A DNA stretch of 64,000 bases from JACOMY01 sp046233115 (GTDB taxonomy: Bacteria; Pseudomonadota; Alphaproteobacteria; Kiloniellales; JACOMY01): the NCBI GenBank assembly GCA_046233115.1, contig JBJXHM010000009.1, positions 186,001-250,000 of the forward strand, in the 5' to 3' direction. Positions within the stretch are counted from its first letter, which is position 1. Each line of letters begins with the position of its first letter. This document shows positions 42,120 to 50,035 of the stretch, in pieces. The position numbers were made by a program, and so were the translations under genes. The notes under the pieces are model-generated. The model was not told the DNA's origin and ran no database searches. It worked only from the letters and a program-made list of their open reading frames with translations.

Positions 42120-43361
42120 TCACTGGTTGCCGGCCGTTGTCCGAGGCTTGCCGTCGGCTTCGGGATGGGTATCGACCGTCACGGTGACCGACATGCCGGG
42201 CCGCAGGCGGCCGGCCAGGGGGGCGTCGGCGGCGAAGGTGATCTTCACCGGGATGCGCTGCACGATCTTGGTGAAGTTGCCGGTGGCGTTGTCTGGCGGC
42301 AGCAGCGCGAACTCCTGCCCGCTGGCCGGTGCCAGGCTGTTGACCACGCCCTTGATGGTCTGGCCGGGGAAGGTGTCGACCTCGACCTCGGCCGGCTGGC
42401 CGGACTCGACGCCGGTGAGCTGGGTTTCCTTGAAGTTGGCGACCACGTAGGTCGCCTGCAGCGGCACCACGGCCAGGAGGTTCATGCCTGGCTCGACGTA
42501 GAGCCCCTCACGCAGCGCGCGATGGCCGACCACGCCGTCCACCGGTGCGGTGAGGATGGTATAGCCGAGGTTGGTGTTGGCCAGGTCCTGTTTGGCCTTG
42601 TTGGTCCTGAGGGAGGCCTGGGCCTGAGCCAGATTGGCCTGCAGGATCGCCACCTGCTGCTCGGCCGCGGTGATCGAGGCCTGATCCTTGGCGACGGTCG
42701 CCCTCGCGCCGTCGATGCGCGCCGAGGCCTGCTGCGCCCGCTGTACCGAGCCGTAGCCCTCGTTGGCCAGCTTGACGTAGCGCTTGTCGTCCTGGCTGGC
42801 AAAGCTCTGGGCCGCTTCGTCGATCTTGAGCGTCTGTTTGGCTTCCTCGATCAGGGACTGCTGCTGGTCGAGCTGGGCTTGCAGGCTCTGTACGTTTGCT
42901 TCGGCCTCCGCGAGCTCCGCGGTCGCCTGGTCCAATTGCGCCTGGTAGGTTCGTGCATCGATGGTCGCCAGCACGTCGCCGGCCTTGACCTGCTGGTTGT
43001 CCGTGACCAGGACGCTGTCGAGATAGCCGCTGACCTGCGGGCTGATGGTCACGCTGTCGGCCTTGACGTAGGCATCGTCGGTCGAGACCTCGAAGCGCCA
43101 GACGGTCCAGTATTCCCAGCCGGCTCCGGCGCCAAGAACCAAGGTCAGCGCCAGGGCGCCCAGGAGGATCCGGCGGCGTCGGCGCTTCGGCTGTGACCGC
43201 GCCGGAGCGTTGGTCACGGTCCTGTCGAAGGGAGCGGCGCCGTCTGGCTTCCCGGGCAGGGACTGAGGAACACTGCGCAAGATCGTGTCCGAGGAGATAT
43301 AGCCATCCATGTCAGTGCTCCCGCCAAATTCATCAATGTGAACAGACATGGCACCGGGCAT
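42120..43361 (-). CDS. emrA: HlyD-family membrane fusion protein (EmrA type)
   Basis: About 409-413 residues. A basic cytoplasmic segment (QPKRRRRR) precedes one TM helix (ILLGALALTLVLGAGAGWEYW), then the lipoyl half VSTDDAYVKADSVTISPQVSGYL, a long coiled-coil hairpin (residues about 160-265, rich in Ala/Gln) and the second half NTNLGYTILTAPVDGVVGHR. These are EmrA features. Starts at 43361 (MPGAMSVH) or 43349 (MSVH) are equally plausible. Pairing with EmrB means it is not the adaptor for RTX secretion. Confidence 0.92.
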   Translation of the reverse strand: MPGAMSVHIDEFGGSTDMDGYISSDTILRSVPQSLPGKPDGAAPFDRTVTNAPARSQPKRRRRRILLGALALTLVLGAGAGWEYWTVWRFEVSTDDAYVKADSVTISPQVSGYLDSVLVTDNQQVKAGDVLATIDARTYQAQLDQATAELAEAEANVQSLQAQLDQQQSLIEEAKQTLKIDEAAQSFASQDDKRYVKLANEGYGSVQRAQQASARIDGARATVAKDQASITAAEQQVAILQANLAQAQASLRTNKAKQDLANTNLGYTILTAPVDGVVGHRALREGLYVEPGMNLLAVVPLQATYVVANFKETQLTGVESGQPAEVEVDTFPGQTIKGVVNSLAPASGQEFALLPPDNATGNFTKIVQRIPVKITFAADAPLAGRLRPGMSVTVTVDTHPEADGKPRTTAGNQ

Positions 43362-43373
43362 GATCGGCGTGAA

Positions 43374-43389
43374 TCATACGATGGTATGA
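43374..43389. promoter_or_regulatory. inverted repeat TCATAC-GATG-GTATGA upstream of emrA
   Basis: A perfect 6-4-6 inverted repeat lies 12 bp upstream of the emrA start in the gap shared with the divergent histidine kinase. It is the kind of site used by TetR- or MarR-type repressors of efflux pumps. No repressor gene is adjacent. Confidence 0.5.
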
Positions 43390-43529
43390 CAGAACCGTAC
43401 CTTGATTGACCCTCCACCGGGAAAAGGCGGGCAAGTACGGCACGCCGTCGTCCGCTCATTTCCGCTTGGTACGGTCCTTCGAACCGTGGCTAGGTGGTCT
43501 CGACAACCAAAAGGGGAGAGAGGCCGCCG

Positions 43530-45116
43530 ATGCGTGCCACTCCGGACAACTTAGATGCGGGCAAGGGAGCAGCAGGCCAGCGCCGGCTGTGGGTCGGGTT
43601 GGCGCTGCTGCTGGGGGCCGCGGTCTTCGCCATCGACACCTTCACCGACGTGCATGGCGCGATCGCGGTGCTCTACGTCGTGGTACTGCTGCTGGCCTCG
43701 GACAGCCTCTCCCGGCACGGCCTGCTGCTGGCCGGCGCGGCCACGGTGTTCCTCACCCTGCTGTCGCTGGCGATCGCGCATGGCAGCGCGACGGACTTCG
43801 GCGCCGCGCTACGCTGCGCCACGGCGCTGGCCGCCATCGCCATCACCACGGCCTTGCTGTTGCGCAATCAAAAGGCGCGCAATCTGCTGATCCGGGCGAA
43901 CCGGGCGCTCAGCCTCAGCGAGCAGCGCTATCGCTCGATCTTCCAGCAGACGAGCGTGTCGCTCTGGGAACAAGACTATTCCCGTCTCTGGGCGGAACTT
44001 TCCCGGCTGAAGGCCGGTGGCGTCGAGGATTTCGGGCGCCATGCGGCGGGGCACCCTCACCTGGCAGCCCGACTGGCCGATCTGATCCAGACGGCCGACG
44101 TCAATGCGGCGACAGTCGCCCTGCTGAAGGTGCCGTCCCGCGATGCAGTCCTGGGTCCGCTTTCCCCCTTTCTCGAGACCGATGCACCGGAGCTGCTGCG
44201 CGTGGTCCAGGCGATCTTCGAGGGAAAACGCCAGATCGAAGGCAAGGGCTCCTTGGTCCGCGCCGACGGTACCCGTCTGACCGTGCTCTACAGCATCAAC
44301 CTGCCGGAGGATCCACAGGCCTTCGATCGGGTGGTGGTCGCGGTCCTGGACATCACCCAGCGCGAGGAGATGCAGGAGGCGCTGATGATCGCGCAGGCCG
44401 AGCTGGCACGTGCCTCCAGACTGGCCACTCTGGGTGCGGTTTCGGCCTCGATCGCACACGAGCTGAACCAGCCGCTGGGCGCCCTGGTGATGAACGCGCA
44501 GACCTGCCTGCGCTGGCTCCGGCGTGATCCGCCCGACCTGGAGTCGGCGATCAAGGCGGTGGAGCGCAGCGTGCGCGACGGCAGGCGGGCGAGCGAGATC
44601 CTGCAGCGCACCCGTGGCATGCTGGTGAAGCATGAGCGGCGGGAAGCGGAGCTGGACCTGCGCGAGGTGATCCTCGAGGCCGAGATGCTGCTGGAGCGCG
44701 AGCTGGCTCAGAAGGGCGGCCGGATCAGCAAGGACTTTGCGGCCGATCTGCCGCCGGTGCTCGCCGACCGGGTTGAGTTGCAGCAGGTACTGATCAATCT
44801 GATCTCGAACGGCCTCAATGCGATGGAGGAGGCCAGGGTCGCCCGGCCCGAGATCTCGATCGAGGTCCTGGCCGATGCGGAAGAGGTCTCGGTCAGCCTG
44901 CGCGACCGCGGCAAGGGTATCGACCAGACGGTCCCGCCCAAGTTGTTCGAACCCTTCTTCACCACCAGGGTCGGTGGCATGGGGATGGGGCTGGCGATCT
45001 GCCGCTCGCTGATCGAAGCGCGCGGCGGCCGTCTGACCGCCGCCAACCACCCTGACGGCGGCGCCGTCTTTCGTTTCACCCTGCCGTGCGCGGCCGCAGC
45101 GAAGAGCCATGACTGA
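43530..45116 (+). CDS. membrane sensor histidine kinase (FixL/TodS-like)
   Basis: A 528-residue kinase. Residues about 20-110 form four hydrophobic segments (LWVGLALLLGAAVFAI, IAVLYVVVLLLA, LLLAGAATVFLTLL, CATALAAIAITTALLL), followed by a PAS-like sensor region (from LSEQRYRSIFQQTSVSLWEQ) and a kinase core: phosphoacceptor His310 in SIAHELNQPLGALV, N-box NLISNGLNAM, G1 DRGKGID and G2 GMGMGLAICRS. Start at 43530 follows AGGGGAGAG. The stop overlaps the ATG of a FixJ-type regulator (TGATG), its evident partner. Confidence 0.92.
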   Translation: MRATPDNLDAGKGAAGQRRLWVGLALLLGAAVFAIDTFTDVHGAIAVLYVVVLLLASDSLSRHGLLLAGAATVFLTLLSLAIAHGSATDFGAALRCATALAAIAITTALLLRNQKARNLLIRANRALSLSEQRYRSIFQQTSVSLWEQDYSRLWAELSRLKAGGVEDFGRHAAGHPHLAARLADLIQTADVNAATVALLKVPSRDAVLGPLSPFLETDAPELLRVVQAIFEGKRQIEGKGSLVRADGTRLTVLYSINLPEDPQAFDRVVVAVLDITQREEMQEALMIAQAELARASRLATLGAVSASIAHELNQPLGALVMNAQTCLRWLRRDPPDLESAIKAVERSVRDGRRASEILQRTRGMLVKHERREAELDLREVILEAEMLLERELAQKGGRISKDFAADLPPVLADRVELQQVLINLISNGLNAMEEARVARPEISIEVLADAEEVSVSLRDRGKGIDQTVPPKLFEPFFTTRVGGMGMGLAICRSLIEARGGRLTAANHPDGGAVFRFTLPCAAAAKSHD

Positions 45117-45754
45117 TGCCCGAGAAGCGGATGGAGAAGAGCGACGCCCCCCTGGTCCTGGTGGTGGACGACGACGAGTCGATCCGGGAGGCGCTGAGCG
45201 ATCTGCTGCGCTCCGTTGGCCTGGAGGTGATGGCCTTCGCCGCCACCCAGGCACTCCTTGACGCCAAACTGCCCGACCGGCCGACCTGCCTGGTGCTGGA
45301 CGTGCGCCTACCCGGGCCCAGTGGGCTCGATCTCCAGTCGCACCTGGCAAAAAGCGGCAACAGCCTGCCGATCGTCTTCATGACCGGCCATGGCGATATC
45401 CCGATGACGGTGCAGGCGATGAAGGCCGGGGCTACCGACTTCTTGACCAAGCCATTTCGCGACCAGGACATGCTGGACGCCGTCATCGCGGCGTTGGAGC
45501 GCGACCGCGCCAGGCGGCGGGAGGAGGAGTCGCTGCAGGATCTTCAGGCGTTGGAGGCCAGCCTGACCCCGCGCGAGCGCGAGGTCATGGCCGGCGTGGT
45601 CAAGGGGCTGATGAACAAACAAATCGCCGGCGATCTCGGCATCAGCGAGATCACCGTGAAGCTCCACCGCGGTAGCGTCATGCGCAAGATGCAGGCGCGC
45701 TCGCTGGCCGATCTGGTGCGCATGGCCGAACACCTGGGCAAGCGACCCTCATGA
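45116..45754 (+). CDS. FixJ/NarL-type response regulator
   Basis: A 212-residue regulator: receiver domain with acidic pocket VVDDDES, phosphoacceptor Asp62 (VLDVRLPGPSG), conserved Thr (FMTGHGDIPM) and Lys (FLTKPFRDQ), and a LuxR-type HTH (LTPREREVMAGVVKGLMNKQ, then GISEITVKLHRGSVMRKM). It overlaps the kinase gene by one base and is presumably phosphorylated by it. Targets are not evident; the single-domain regulator downstream could modulate the pathway. Confidence 0.93.
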   Translation: MPEKRMEKSDAPLVLVVDDDESIREALSDLLRSVGLEVMAFAATQALLDAKLPDRPTCLVLDVRLPGPSGLDLQSHLAKSGNSLPIVFMTGHGDIPMTVQAMKAGATDFLTKPFRDQDMLDAVIAALERDRARRREEESLQDLQALEASLTPREREVMAGVVKGLMNKQIAGDLGISEITVKLHRGSVMRKMQARSLADLVRMAEHLGKRPS

Positions 45755-45863
45755 GCGATGCGATCGCCTAGACCAATGTATAGTGGTTTGGTCGGGTGAA
45801 AGACCTCAAATAGGCGGAGGCGGGCGCAAAGCCCGACAGATTGCCGTTGAGAGGTAGCGAAAC

Positions 45864-46232
45864 GTGCAGCAGGTCGCCCAAATAGCCGTCGTCGATGACG
45901 ACCTGGCCATCCGCGAGGCGCTCAACGGCCTGTTGGGCTCGTTAGGCTACCGCTGCCGCCTCTATGCCTCGGCCGAGGACTATCTCGCCTGCCGCGAGCG
46001 GCGGGACATCGGCTGCGTGATTCTCGATGTCTGCATGCCGGGACTCAGCGGGCTGGAGCTGCAGGAGCTGCTGAGCCGCGAGGGCGAGGCGCCGCCGATC
46101 CTCTTCATGACCTCCTATGTCGACGATACCACCCGCCGTAGAGCCCTGGCTGGCGGCGCCAGGGGATTCTTCGGTAAGCCGGTCGACGACGAGGCGCTGA
46201 TCCGCTGCCTCGAGGAAACCCTCGCGGGCTGA
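45864..46232 (+). CDS. single-domain response regulator (CheY-like/FixJ receiver)
   Basis: A 122-residue stand-alone receiver domain: IAVVDDDLAIREALNGLLGS, phosphoacceptor Asp55 (VILDVCMPGLSG), Thr in FMTSYVDD, and Lys in FFGKPVDDEA. It starts with GTG at 45864 after GAGAGG. Lacking an output domain, it may act as a phosphate sink or compete with the FixJ-type regulator for the kinase 110 bp upstream. It ends at a bidirectional terminator. Confidence 0.85.
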   Translation: MQQVAQIAVVDDDLAIREALNGLLGSLGYRCRLYASAEDYLACRERRDIGCVILDVCMPGLSGLELQELLSREGEAPPILFMTSYVDDTTRRRALAGGARGFFGKPVDDEALIRCLEETLAG

Positions 46233-46265
46233 CGCGAGCCCCTGTCCTTTGCCGAAGACAGCAAG

Positions 46266-46300
46266 AAGGGCGCCACTGCGTGGAACAGTGGCGCCCTTTC
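46266..46300. terminator. bidirectional terminator between receiver gene and cytochrome b561
   Basis: A 13-bp perfect stem (AAGGGCGCCACTG / CAGTGGCGCCCTT) with a 7-nt loop is followed by TTC on the plus strand and preceded by AAG on the other, sitting between two convergent genes. Confidence 0.85.
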
Positions 46301-46326
46301 GCGTCGGGTCTTGTGGCTTCGCGCGG

Positions 46327-46887
46327 TCAGCCGCGACCGCGCCAGGGCAGCATCGCGGCGAAGACGCCGTCGCGCCGGATCCAGGCGTGGTAGAGCGCGG
46401 CTGCGAGGTGACCGAGGATGGTGGCGAAGAGCAGCAGCGCGAGCAGGCCGTGCGCTTGCCGGAGAACCGCGTAGAGACCGGGATTCACCGGGGTGATCGA
46501 CGGCAGGTCGAAGCTGCCGAAGAGGGTGACGGGATAGCCGCCGGCCGAGAGCATGGCCCAACCGACCAGGGGCTGGCCGATCATCAGGGCGTAGAGCAGC
46601 AGGTGCGAACCCTGGGCCACCAGCCGCTGCCAGCGCGGCAGGTCCTGCGGCAGCGGCGGAGGCGGCACGGTGAGGCGCGCCACCAGCCTGACCGCCACCA
46701 GGCAGAGGATCAGGATCCCCAGCGGCCGGTGCAGGTCGATCAGCCAGCTGCGGAGCTCGCTGACGGTGGAGACCATGCCGATCCCGATGAAGAGCATGGC
46801 GATGATCAGGACCGCCATCAGCCAGTGCAGCAGGCTGGAGAGCAGCGAGAAGCGATCCGGGGAGCGTGCGGCGGAACGGCGGGTCAT
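46327..46887 (-). CDS. cytochrome b561
   Basis: A 186-residue, four-helix diheme membrane protein of the bacterial CybB type. Heme-ligand His candidates are in LLSSLLHWLMAVLI (helix 1), WLIDLHRPLGILIL (helix 2), LVAQGSHLLLYALM (helix 3) and AILGHLAAALYHAW-like (helix 4; here TILGHLAAALYHAW). Its ATG overlaps the catalase stop (ATGA), so it is translated with the periplasmic catalase and probably hands quinol electrons to it. This catalase-cytochrome b561 pairing is widespread in Proteobacteria. Confidence 0.92.
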   Translation of the reverse strand: MTRRSAARSPDRFSLLSSLLHWLMAVLIIAMLFIGIGMVSTVSELRSWLIDLHRPLGILILCLVAVRLVARLTVPPPPLPQDLPRWQRLVAQGSHLLLYALMIGQPLVGWAMLSAGGYPVTLFGSFDLPSITPVNPGLYAVLRQAHGLLALLLFATILGHLAAALYHAWIRRDGVFAAMLPWRGRG

Positions 46888-47996
46888 TGCAGGGCCTCCC
46901 GGATGGCGGGGTCTTTGGCGAGAACGCTGGGTGCAAAGGGCTCCCCGTCTCGCCGATAGAGCGAGCTGGCATAGGCGGCCGAACGGGCCGGCAGCAGCGG
47001 GTCGTCCGAGATCGAGATGCCGTCGGGCAGGATCGTCGGGTCGAAGGTGATGTCGCGGCAGGGGCCGTCTGCTTCCAGCGAAGCCTCCTCCAGGCTGAGG
47101 ACTCCGACGTCGATGGTCTCGCGATCGTTCGGCCAGGTCTTGGTCGCGTCGCTGGTGGGGTCGCCGGGCTGGGCGATGGTCACCGTCAGGTGCCAGCGCA
47201 GCGGGCCGCTCGCCAGCCGGGTCACCAGATCCTCGAAGAGAAAGTTGGGCGGCAGGCTCGCCAGGTCGTTCTTGTCCAGCGCCGCGAAGGGCGCCTCCGG
47301 CACCAGCGACCAGCGCACGTTGCGGACCTGTCCCTCCCCGTCGGTGAAGCGAAAGGCGTTGATGCTGTAGTAGGTGCCGTTGGCGAAGCTGGAGGGCAGC
47401 GGCTCGGTCTTCAGCCAGTCGATGAAGGCCCGGGTCTCCGGGTGCGCCGCCAGGAAGGCCGCCCGCTTGTCGGGGTTGGGCTTGCCGGTCGCAGGATCCG
47501 GTGCCATGGCCCGCTGGAAGGCGATGAAGTCGGCGGCGTTGGCCACCGGGAAGATCGGCGTGTGATCCAGCGCGGTGCGCCAGACCTCGCCGTTGGCGAG
47601 CTGGAAGCTCAGCGCCAGCGCATGGAAGAAGAGCTTGCCGTCGGCGCTGGCGGGGTCGCTGGTGCCGACCGAGAAGCGGCCGATGACCGGCGTGTCTCCC
47701 GGCGCGAAGACCTTGGCCCTGGAGAGCGCTTGGCCAAGGCCGCTGCTGGTGAAGTGGCCGGCGACGCAGAGGCCCTTGGCGTGGGCGCGGCGGTAGCCGG
47801 GATGCCTGCCGCCGCTGGCCTGCAGGCTGTCGATCATCTCGCTGCCGTCGATCCGGCCAGGCGATAGCCAGCCGGCCGTATAGGCGAAGGCCGTCGCTGC
47901 GCTACCAGCGATCGCGGCGATCAGGCAGAGGCGGAGCGCGATCTGCGCGGGGCGGAGCGGGGGGCGGTCGCGTCCGCCGGAACTGTCGGTCATCAT
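46884..47996 (-). CDS. periplasmic catalase-family peroxidase (SrpA-like)
   Basis: A 370-residue mini-catalase with an N-terminal membrane anchor or signal (LRLCLIAAIAGSAATAFAYT). The distal His is in YRRAHAKGLCVAGHF, the heme-proximal region is RSAAYASSLYRRDGEPFAP with the heme-ligand Tyr, and GRFSVGTSDPASADG is the catalase strand following it. It is shorter than true catalases and belongs to the catalase-like peroxidases that use an external electron donor, likely the coupled cytochrome b561. Start 47996 (MMTDSS) follows GGGAGA. Confidence 0.9.
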   Translation of the reverse strand: MMTDSSGGRDRPPLRPAQIALRLCLIAAIAGSAATAFAYTAGWLSPGRIDGSEMIDSLQASGGRHPGYRRAHAKGLCVAGHFTSSGLGQALSRAKVFAPGDTPVIGRFSVGTSDPASADGKLFFHALALSFQLANGEVWRTALDHTPIFPVANAADFIAFQRAMAPDPATGKPNPDKRAAFLAAHPETRAFIDWLKTEPLPSSFANGTYYSINAFRFTDGEGQVRNVRWSLVPEAPFAALDKNDLASLPPNFLFEDLVTRLASGPLRWHLTVTIAQPGDPTSDATKTWPNDRETIDVGVLSLEEASLEADGPCRDITFDPTILPDGISISDDPLLPARSAAYASSLYRRDGEPFAPSVLAKDPAIREALQ

Positions 47997-48024
47997 GGTG
48001 TCTCCCGGGAGGGCAAGCACAAAA

Positions 48025-48058
48025 GGGCGGACGGCAGCGCATCGGCTGCCGTCCGCCC
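48025..48058 (-). terminator. intrinsic terminator of dps
   Basis: A 14-bp perfect stem (GGGCGGACGGCAGC / GCTGCCGTCCGCCC) with a 6-nt loop; on the minus strand it is followed by TTTTG. It lies 18 bp past the dps stop. Confidence 0.9.
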
Positions 48059-48076
48059 CTGCAGAGCGTCAGACCA

Positions 48077-48586
48077 TCAATCCTGGTGGCCGGCTTCGGT
48101 CAGGAACCAGATCCGCTCCTCGGCCTCGTCGATCCAGTTCTCCACCAGGCTCGCGGTGGCGACGTCGCGGTGCTGGTCGCAGAGGTCGTGAAGCTGGTTC
48201 AGGAAGCCGACCAGCTTGGCGTTGTCCCTCTTCAGCTCGTCCAGCATCTCGACCGCGCCGGGCGTCTGGTCCTGGTCGGCGAGGCGCTGGTTGCGGGCCA
48301 GGTCGCCGATCGAGTGCAGGGTGGCGCAGCCCAGCTTGCGGGCACGCTCGGCGACCGGGTCGGTGGCGGCCAGGATCTGGCTCGCCTGGGCGTCGAACAG
48401 CAGGTGGTAGTCGCGGAAGTGCGAGCCGCTGACATGCCAGTGGAAGCCCTTGGTCTTGAGGTAGAGGGCAAAGAGGTCGGCCAGCAGCAGGCGGAGCGAG
48501 GCCGAGACGGCCTCAAGGCCCTCCTGGCGGACGCCGGTGTGGCCCTGCAGGTCGATGTTCGGAACAGAACTCAATGCAGTCGACAT
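48077..48586 (-). CDS. dps: Dps-family ferritin-like DNA-protection protein
   Basis: A 169-residue protein. The inter-subunit ferroxidase ligands are in KTKGFHWHVSGSHFRDYHLLFDAQ (His, His, Asp, and an acidic residue replaced by neighbouring Asp) and the helix order matches Dps dodecamers, which oxidise Fe(II) with H2O2 and shield DNA. It starts MSTALSSVPN at 48586 after GGAGGA. It sits upstream of the catalase and cytochrome b561 genes, giving an oxidative-stress group, but has its own terminator. Confidence 0.93.
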   Translation of the reverse strand: MSTALSSVPNIDLQGHTGVRQEGLEAVSASLRLLLADLFALYLKTKGFHWHVSGSHFRDYHLLFDAQASQILAATDPVAERARKLGCATLHSIGDLARNQRLADQDQTPGAVEMLDELKRDNAKLVGFLNQLHDLCDQHRDVATASLVENWIDEAEERIWFLTEAGHQD

Positions 48587-48660
48587 GGTCCTATCCTCCG
48601 TAGAAGTGGGTTCGGGGTGGGACGACGGCCGGTTGGCCGGTCGCCGTCTCGGCAATCGGG

Positions 48661-48705
48661 GGGCCAGCGGAGCGGCGGGAGGGGGGCAGGTCGCTCCGCT
48701 GGCCC
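48661..48705. other. 13-bp inverted repeat upstream of dps
   Basis: GGGCCAGCGGAGC (48661-48673) and its complement (48693-48705) form a stem with a 19-nt purine-rich loop between the small gene at 48805 and dps. It has no T-run and could be a weak terminator of the small gene or a structure in the dps leader. Confidence 0.4.
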
Positions 48706-48804
48706 GGCATCATGGAACGGCTGGGGGGAGGAGAGGGGCACGTTCCACGACGTGGGCTTGTGGCTTGCTATCAGGGTGTTCGATGCCGGCAGCAGGCCGC
48801 CGGA

Positions 48805-48957
48805 TCAGGTGACTCTGGCCGGCGCGATTGAGTCGCTGGCCGGAAAGGTCTCTTCCAGGGCCTCGTCCAGCAGGTCCTCTCGCCGCTTGCGCAGCGCCGC
48901 TTTGCGGGCTGCGCAATCGCCCTTCGGCTGCGGGGTCTGTGGGGTTGGTGAAGGCAT
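48805..48957 (-). CDS. small conserved protein with LDEALEETFPASD tail
   Basis: A 50-residue protein: a Pro/Thr/Gln-rich start (MPSPTPQTPQPKG), a basic helix (CAARKAALRKRREDL) and the tail LDEALEETFPASDSIAPARVT. The LDEAL-EETFPASD-x-I motif recurs at the C-terminus of many short alphaproteobacterial proteins of unknown function, which supports this frame. A GAAGGA ribosome site precedes the ATG at 48957. It lies upstream of dps on the same strand. Confidence 0.65.
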   Translation of the reverse strand: MPSPTPQTPQPKGDCAARKAALRKRREDLLDEALEETFPASDSIAPARVT

Positions 48958-49390
48958 CGTTTCGGTCCTTCGATGGTTCGACACCTGATGTGGGTCGGTG
49001 CCCGGTCGGCCTCTTGGGCCTTTCTGTGCTGATTTGAAGGCGGGTCCGATGGCGGCGCTCAACCATGACCCTGCCTGGCTCGCAGGAAGGGCGGCTTGTC
49101 GGCCCAGGGCGGCCGGACCGCGGCGCAGAGAGGCGTCTGGCCGGCCGCCGGGTGATGCCGGTCCTGCCAGAGGGCTCGGGCGCGGAGGCCGAAAAGGCTG
49201 AGAGAAAGGATTCTGTAGGACATCGCTGCCTCCGTCTGCGGGGGCTGGCCCCGCCGGTTTCTGACTGAGGAAGATGTGCGCACTCGGCCGCTCACCCGCC
49301 ATTCAACTCCGGGCGAAGCTGGCTCACTGATTCGTGCAGTGAAACCTGTACCTTAGTGTGAAGTGAGTCCGGTTTCGGCCGATCGCGGCG
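48958..49390. other. gap without a supportable gene
   Basis: Open frames exist on both strands but they are low-complexity Arg/Ala/Pro-rich shadows without recognisable motifs or convincing ribosome sites. The right side merges into gene debris (AraC remnant). Confidence 0.4.
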
Positions 49391-49516
49391 GCCGCCATGC
49401 GGGTTTCGGAGGGGGTGGCCAAAACAGGACTTGTCGTGGCGTCTGAACTGCGGCTGGTCGTTGAAGCCCCAGCGGCAGGCGACCTCGGCGATGCTGCCGC
49501 GCCACTCCAGGCGGGC
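49391..49516 (-). pseudogene. AraC-family regulator, C-terminal remnant
   Basis: The minus strand reads LARLEWRGSIAEVACRWGFN followed by DQPQFRRHDKSCFGH. This is the second helix-turn-helix of AraC/XylS regulators (typical form SIAEIAxxWGFND-x-xxFSRxFKxxFG). The N-terminal sensor domain and first HTH are missing: upstream codons turn into sequence antisense to an unrelated fragment at about 49516. It is a truncated, non-functional piece. Confidence 0.6.
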
Positions 49517-49738
49517 CAGTTCCCGTTGGTGATGTTCGACAAGGAGGACGAGCCGATCTTCCGTCACCGCCACCACAAGGGCGAGGAGCACTACCTCTGC
49601 TCGGAAGGCTGTGCCTGGATCTTCGACCTGGAGCCGGAGAGGGACGCCCACATGCTGACGCAGGAGCAGATGCTGGCAGACGGCATGCTGACCGCCTGCG
49701 CCTGCTACCGTCGGGACCCGGCGAGGGCGCGGCTCTGA
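49517..49738 (+). pseudogene. YHS-type C-terminal fragment of a diiron monooxygenase-like subunit
   Basis: From about 49517 the plus strand reads FPLVMFDKEDEPIFRHRHHK then GEEHYLCSEGCAWIFDLEPER, ending with ACACYRRDPARARL. The HY-x-CS-x-GC-x-WIF-x-xEPE pattern matches the YHS-like C-terminal region of hydroxylase large subunits of propane, phenol and toluene monooxygenases. No N-terminal diiron domain precedes it. It abuts the AraC remnant head to head, so both look like leftovers of a deletion. A genuine small YHS protein starting within the overlap is less likely. Confidence 0.5.
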
Positions 49739-49904
49739 GGCTGTGCTTAACCGCCTGAACGTGCGGGTCGCAACCTCGACCGTTGCCCGCCTGCTCACCA
49801 CAGCAGTAGACGTGGTCCGCCAAGGCTAGGGCGTTCGCCAGTCACACTGGATGATGGCGAGCATGCTTCGGATGCGAAGGACGCGGAATCAGCATCTTAT
49901 GGTT

Positions 49905-49916
49905 TTGATTGGTCAA
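49905..49916. promoter_or_regulatory. copy of the marR-region motif TTGATTGGTCAA upstream of RTX2
   Basis: The 12-mer is identical to the site at 40020-40031, and the next base T also matches. It lies 120 bp before the RTX2 start in a 297-bp gap that holds no gene. It may be a MarR operator or a chance recurrence. Confidence 0.35.
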
Positions 49917-50035
49917 TCGCCTGAAACGAGCTAGGCTCGCAATTGTGGTGAGTGCCAGGAACCGGTGTGTGGGCTGGTCGAGGTGAGCGACGCTTGCGAG
50001 GGGCACCGGGCGCAGCTTGAACCGGAGCAGACGCG

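Noticed and set aside
42120..43361. HlyD-family protein as type I secretion adaptor for the RTX proteins
   Set aside because: It is paired with an EmrB-type MFS permease and not with an ABC exporter; its lipoyl and hairpin layout is EmrA-like.
47017..47867. Plus-strand open frames across the catalase gene
   Set aside because: No ribosome site or family pattern, and the minus-strand catalase is unambiguous.
49397..49738. Intact 113-residue YHS protein
   Set aside because: Its first 40 codons are exactly antisense to a recognisable AraC helix-turn-helix fragment, so the apparent N-terminus is probably an artefact of two joined gene remnants; kept as a pseudogene with moderate confidence.
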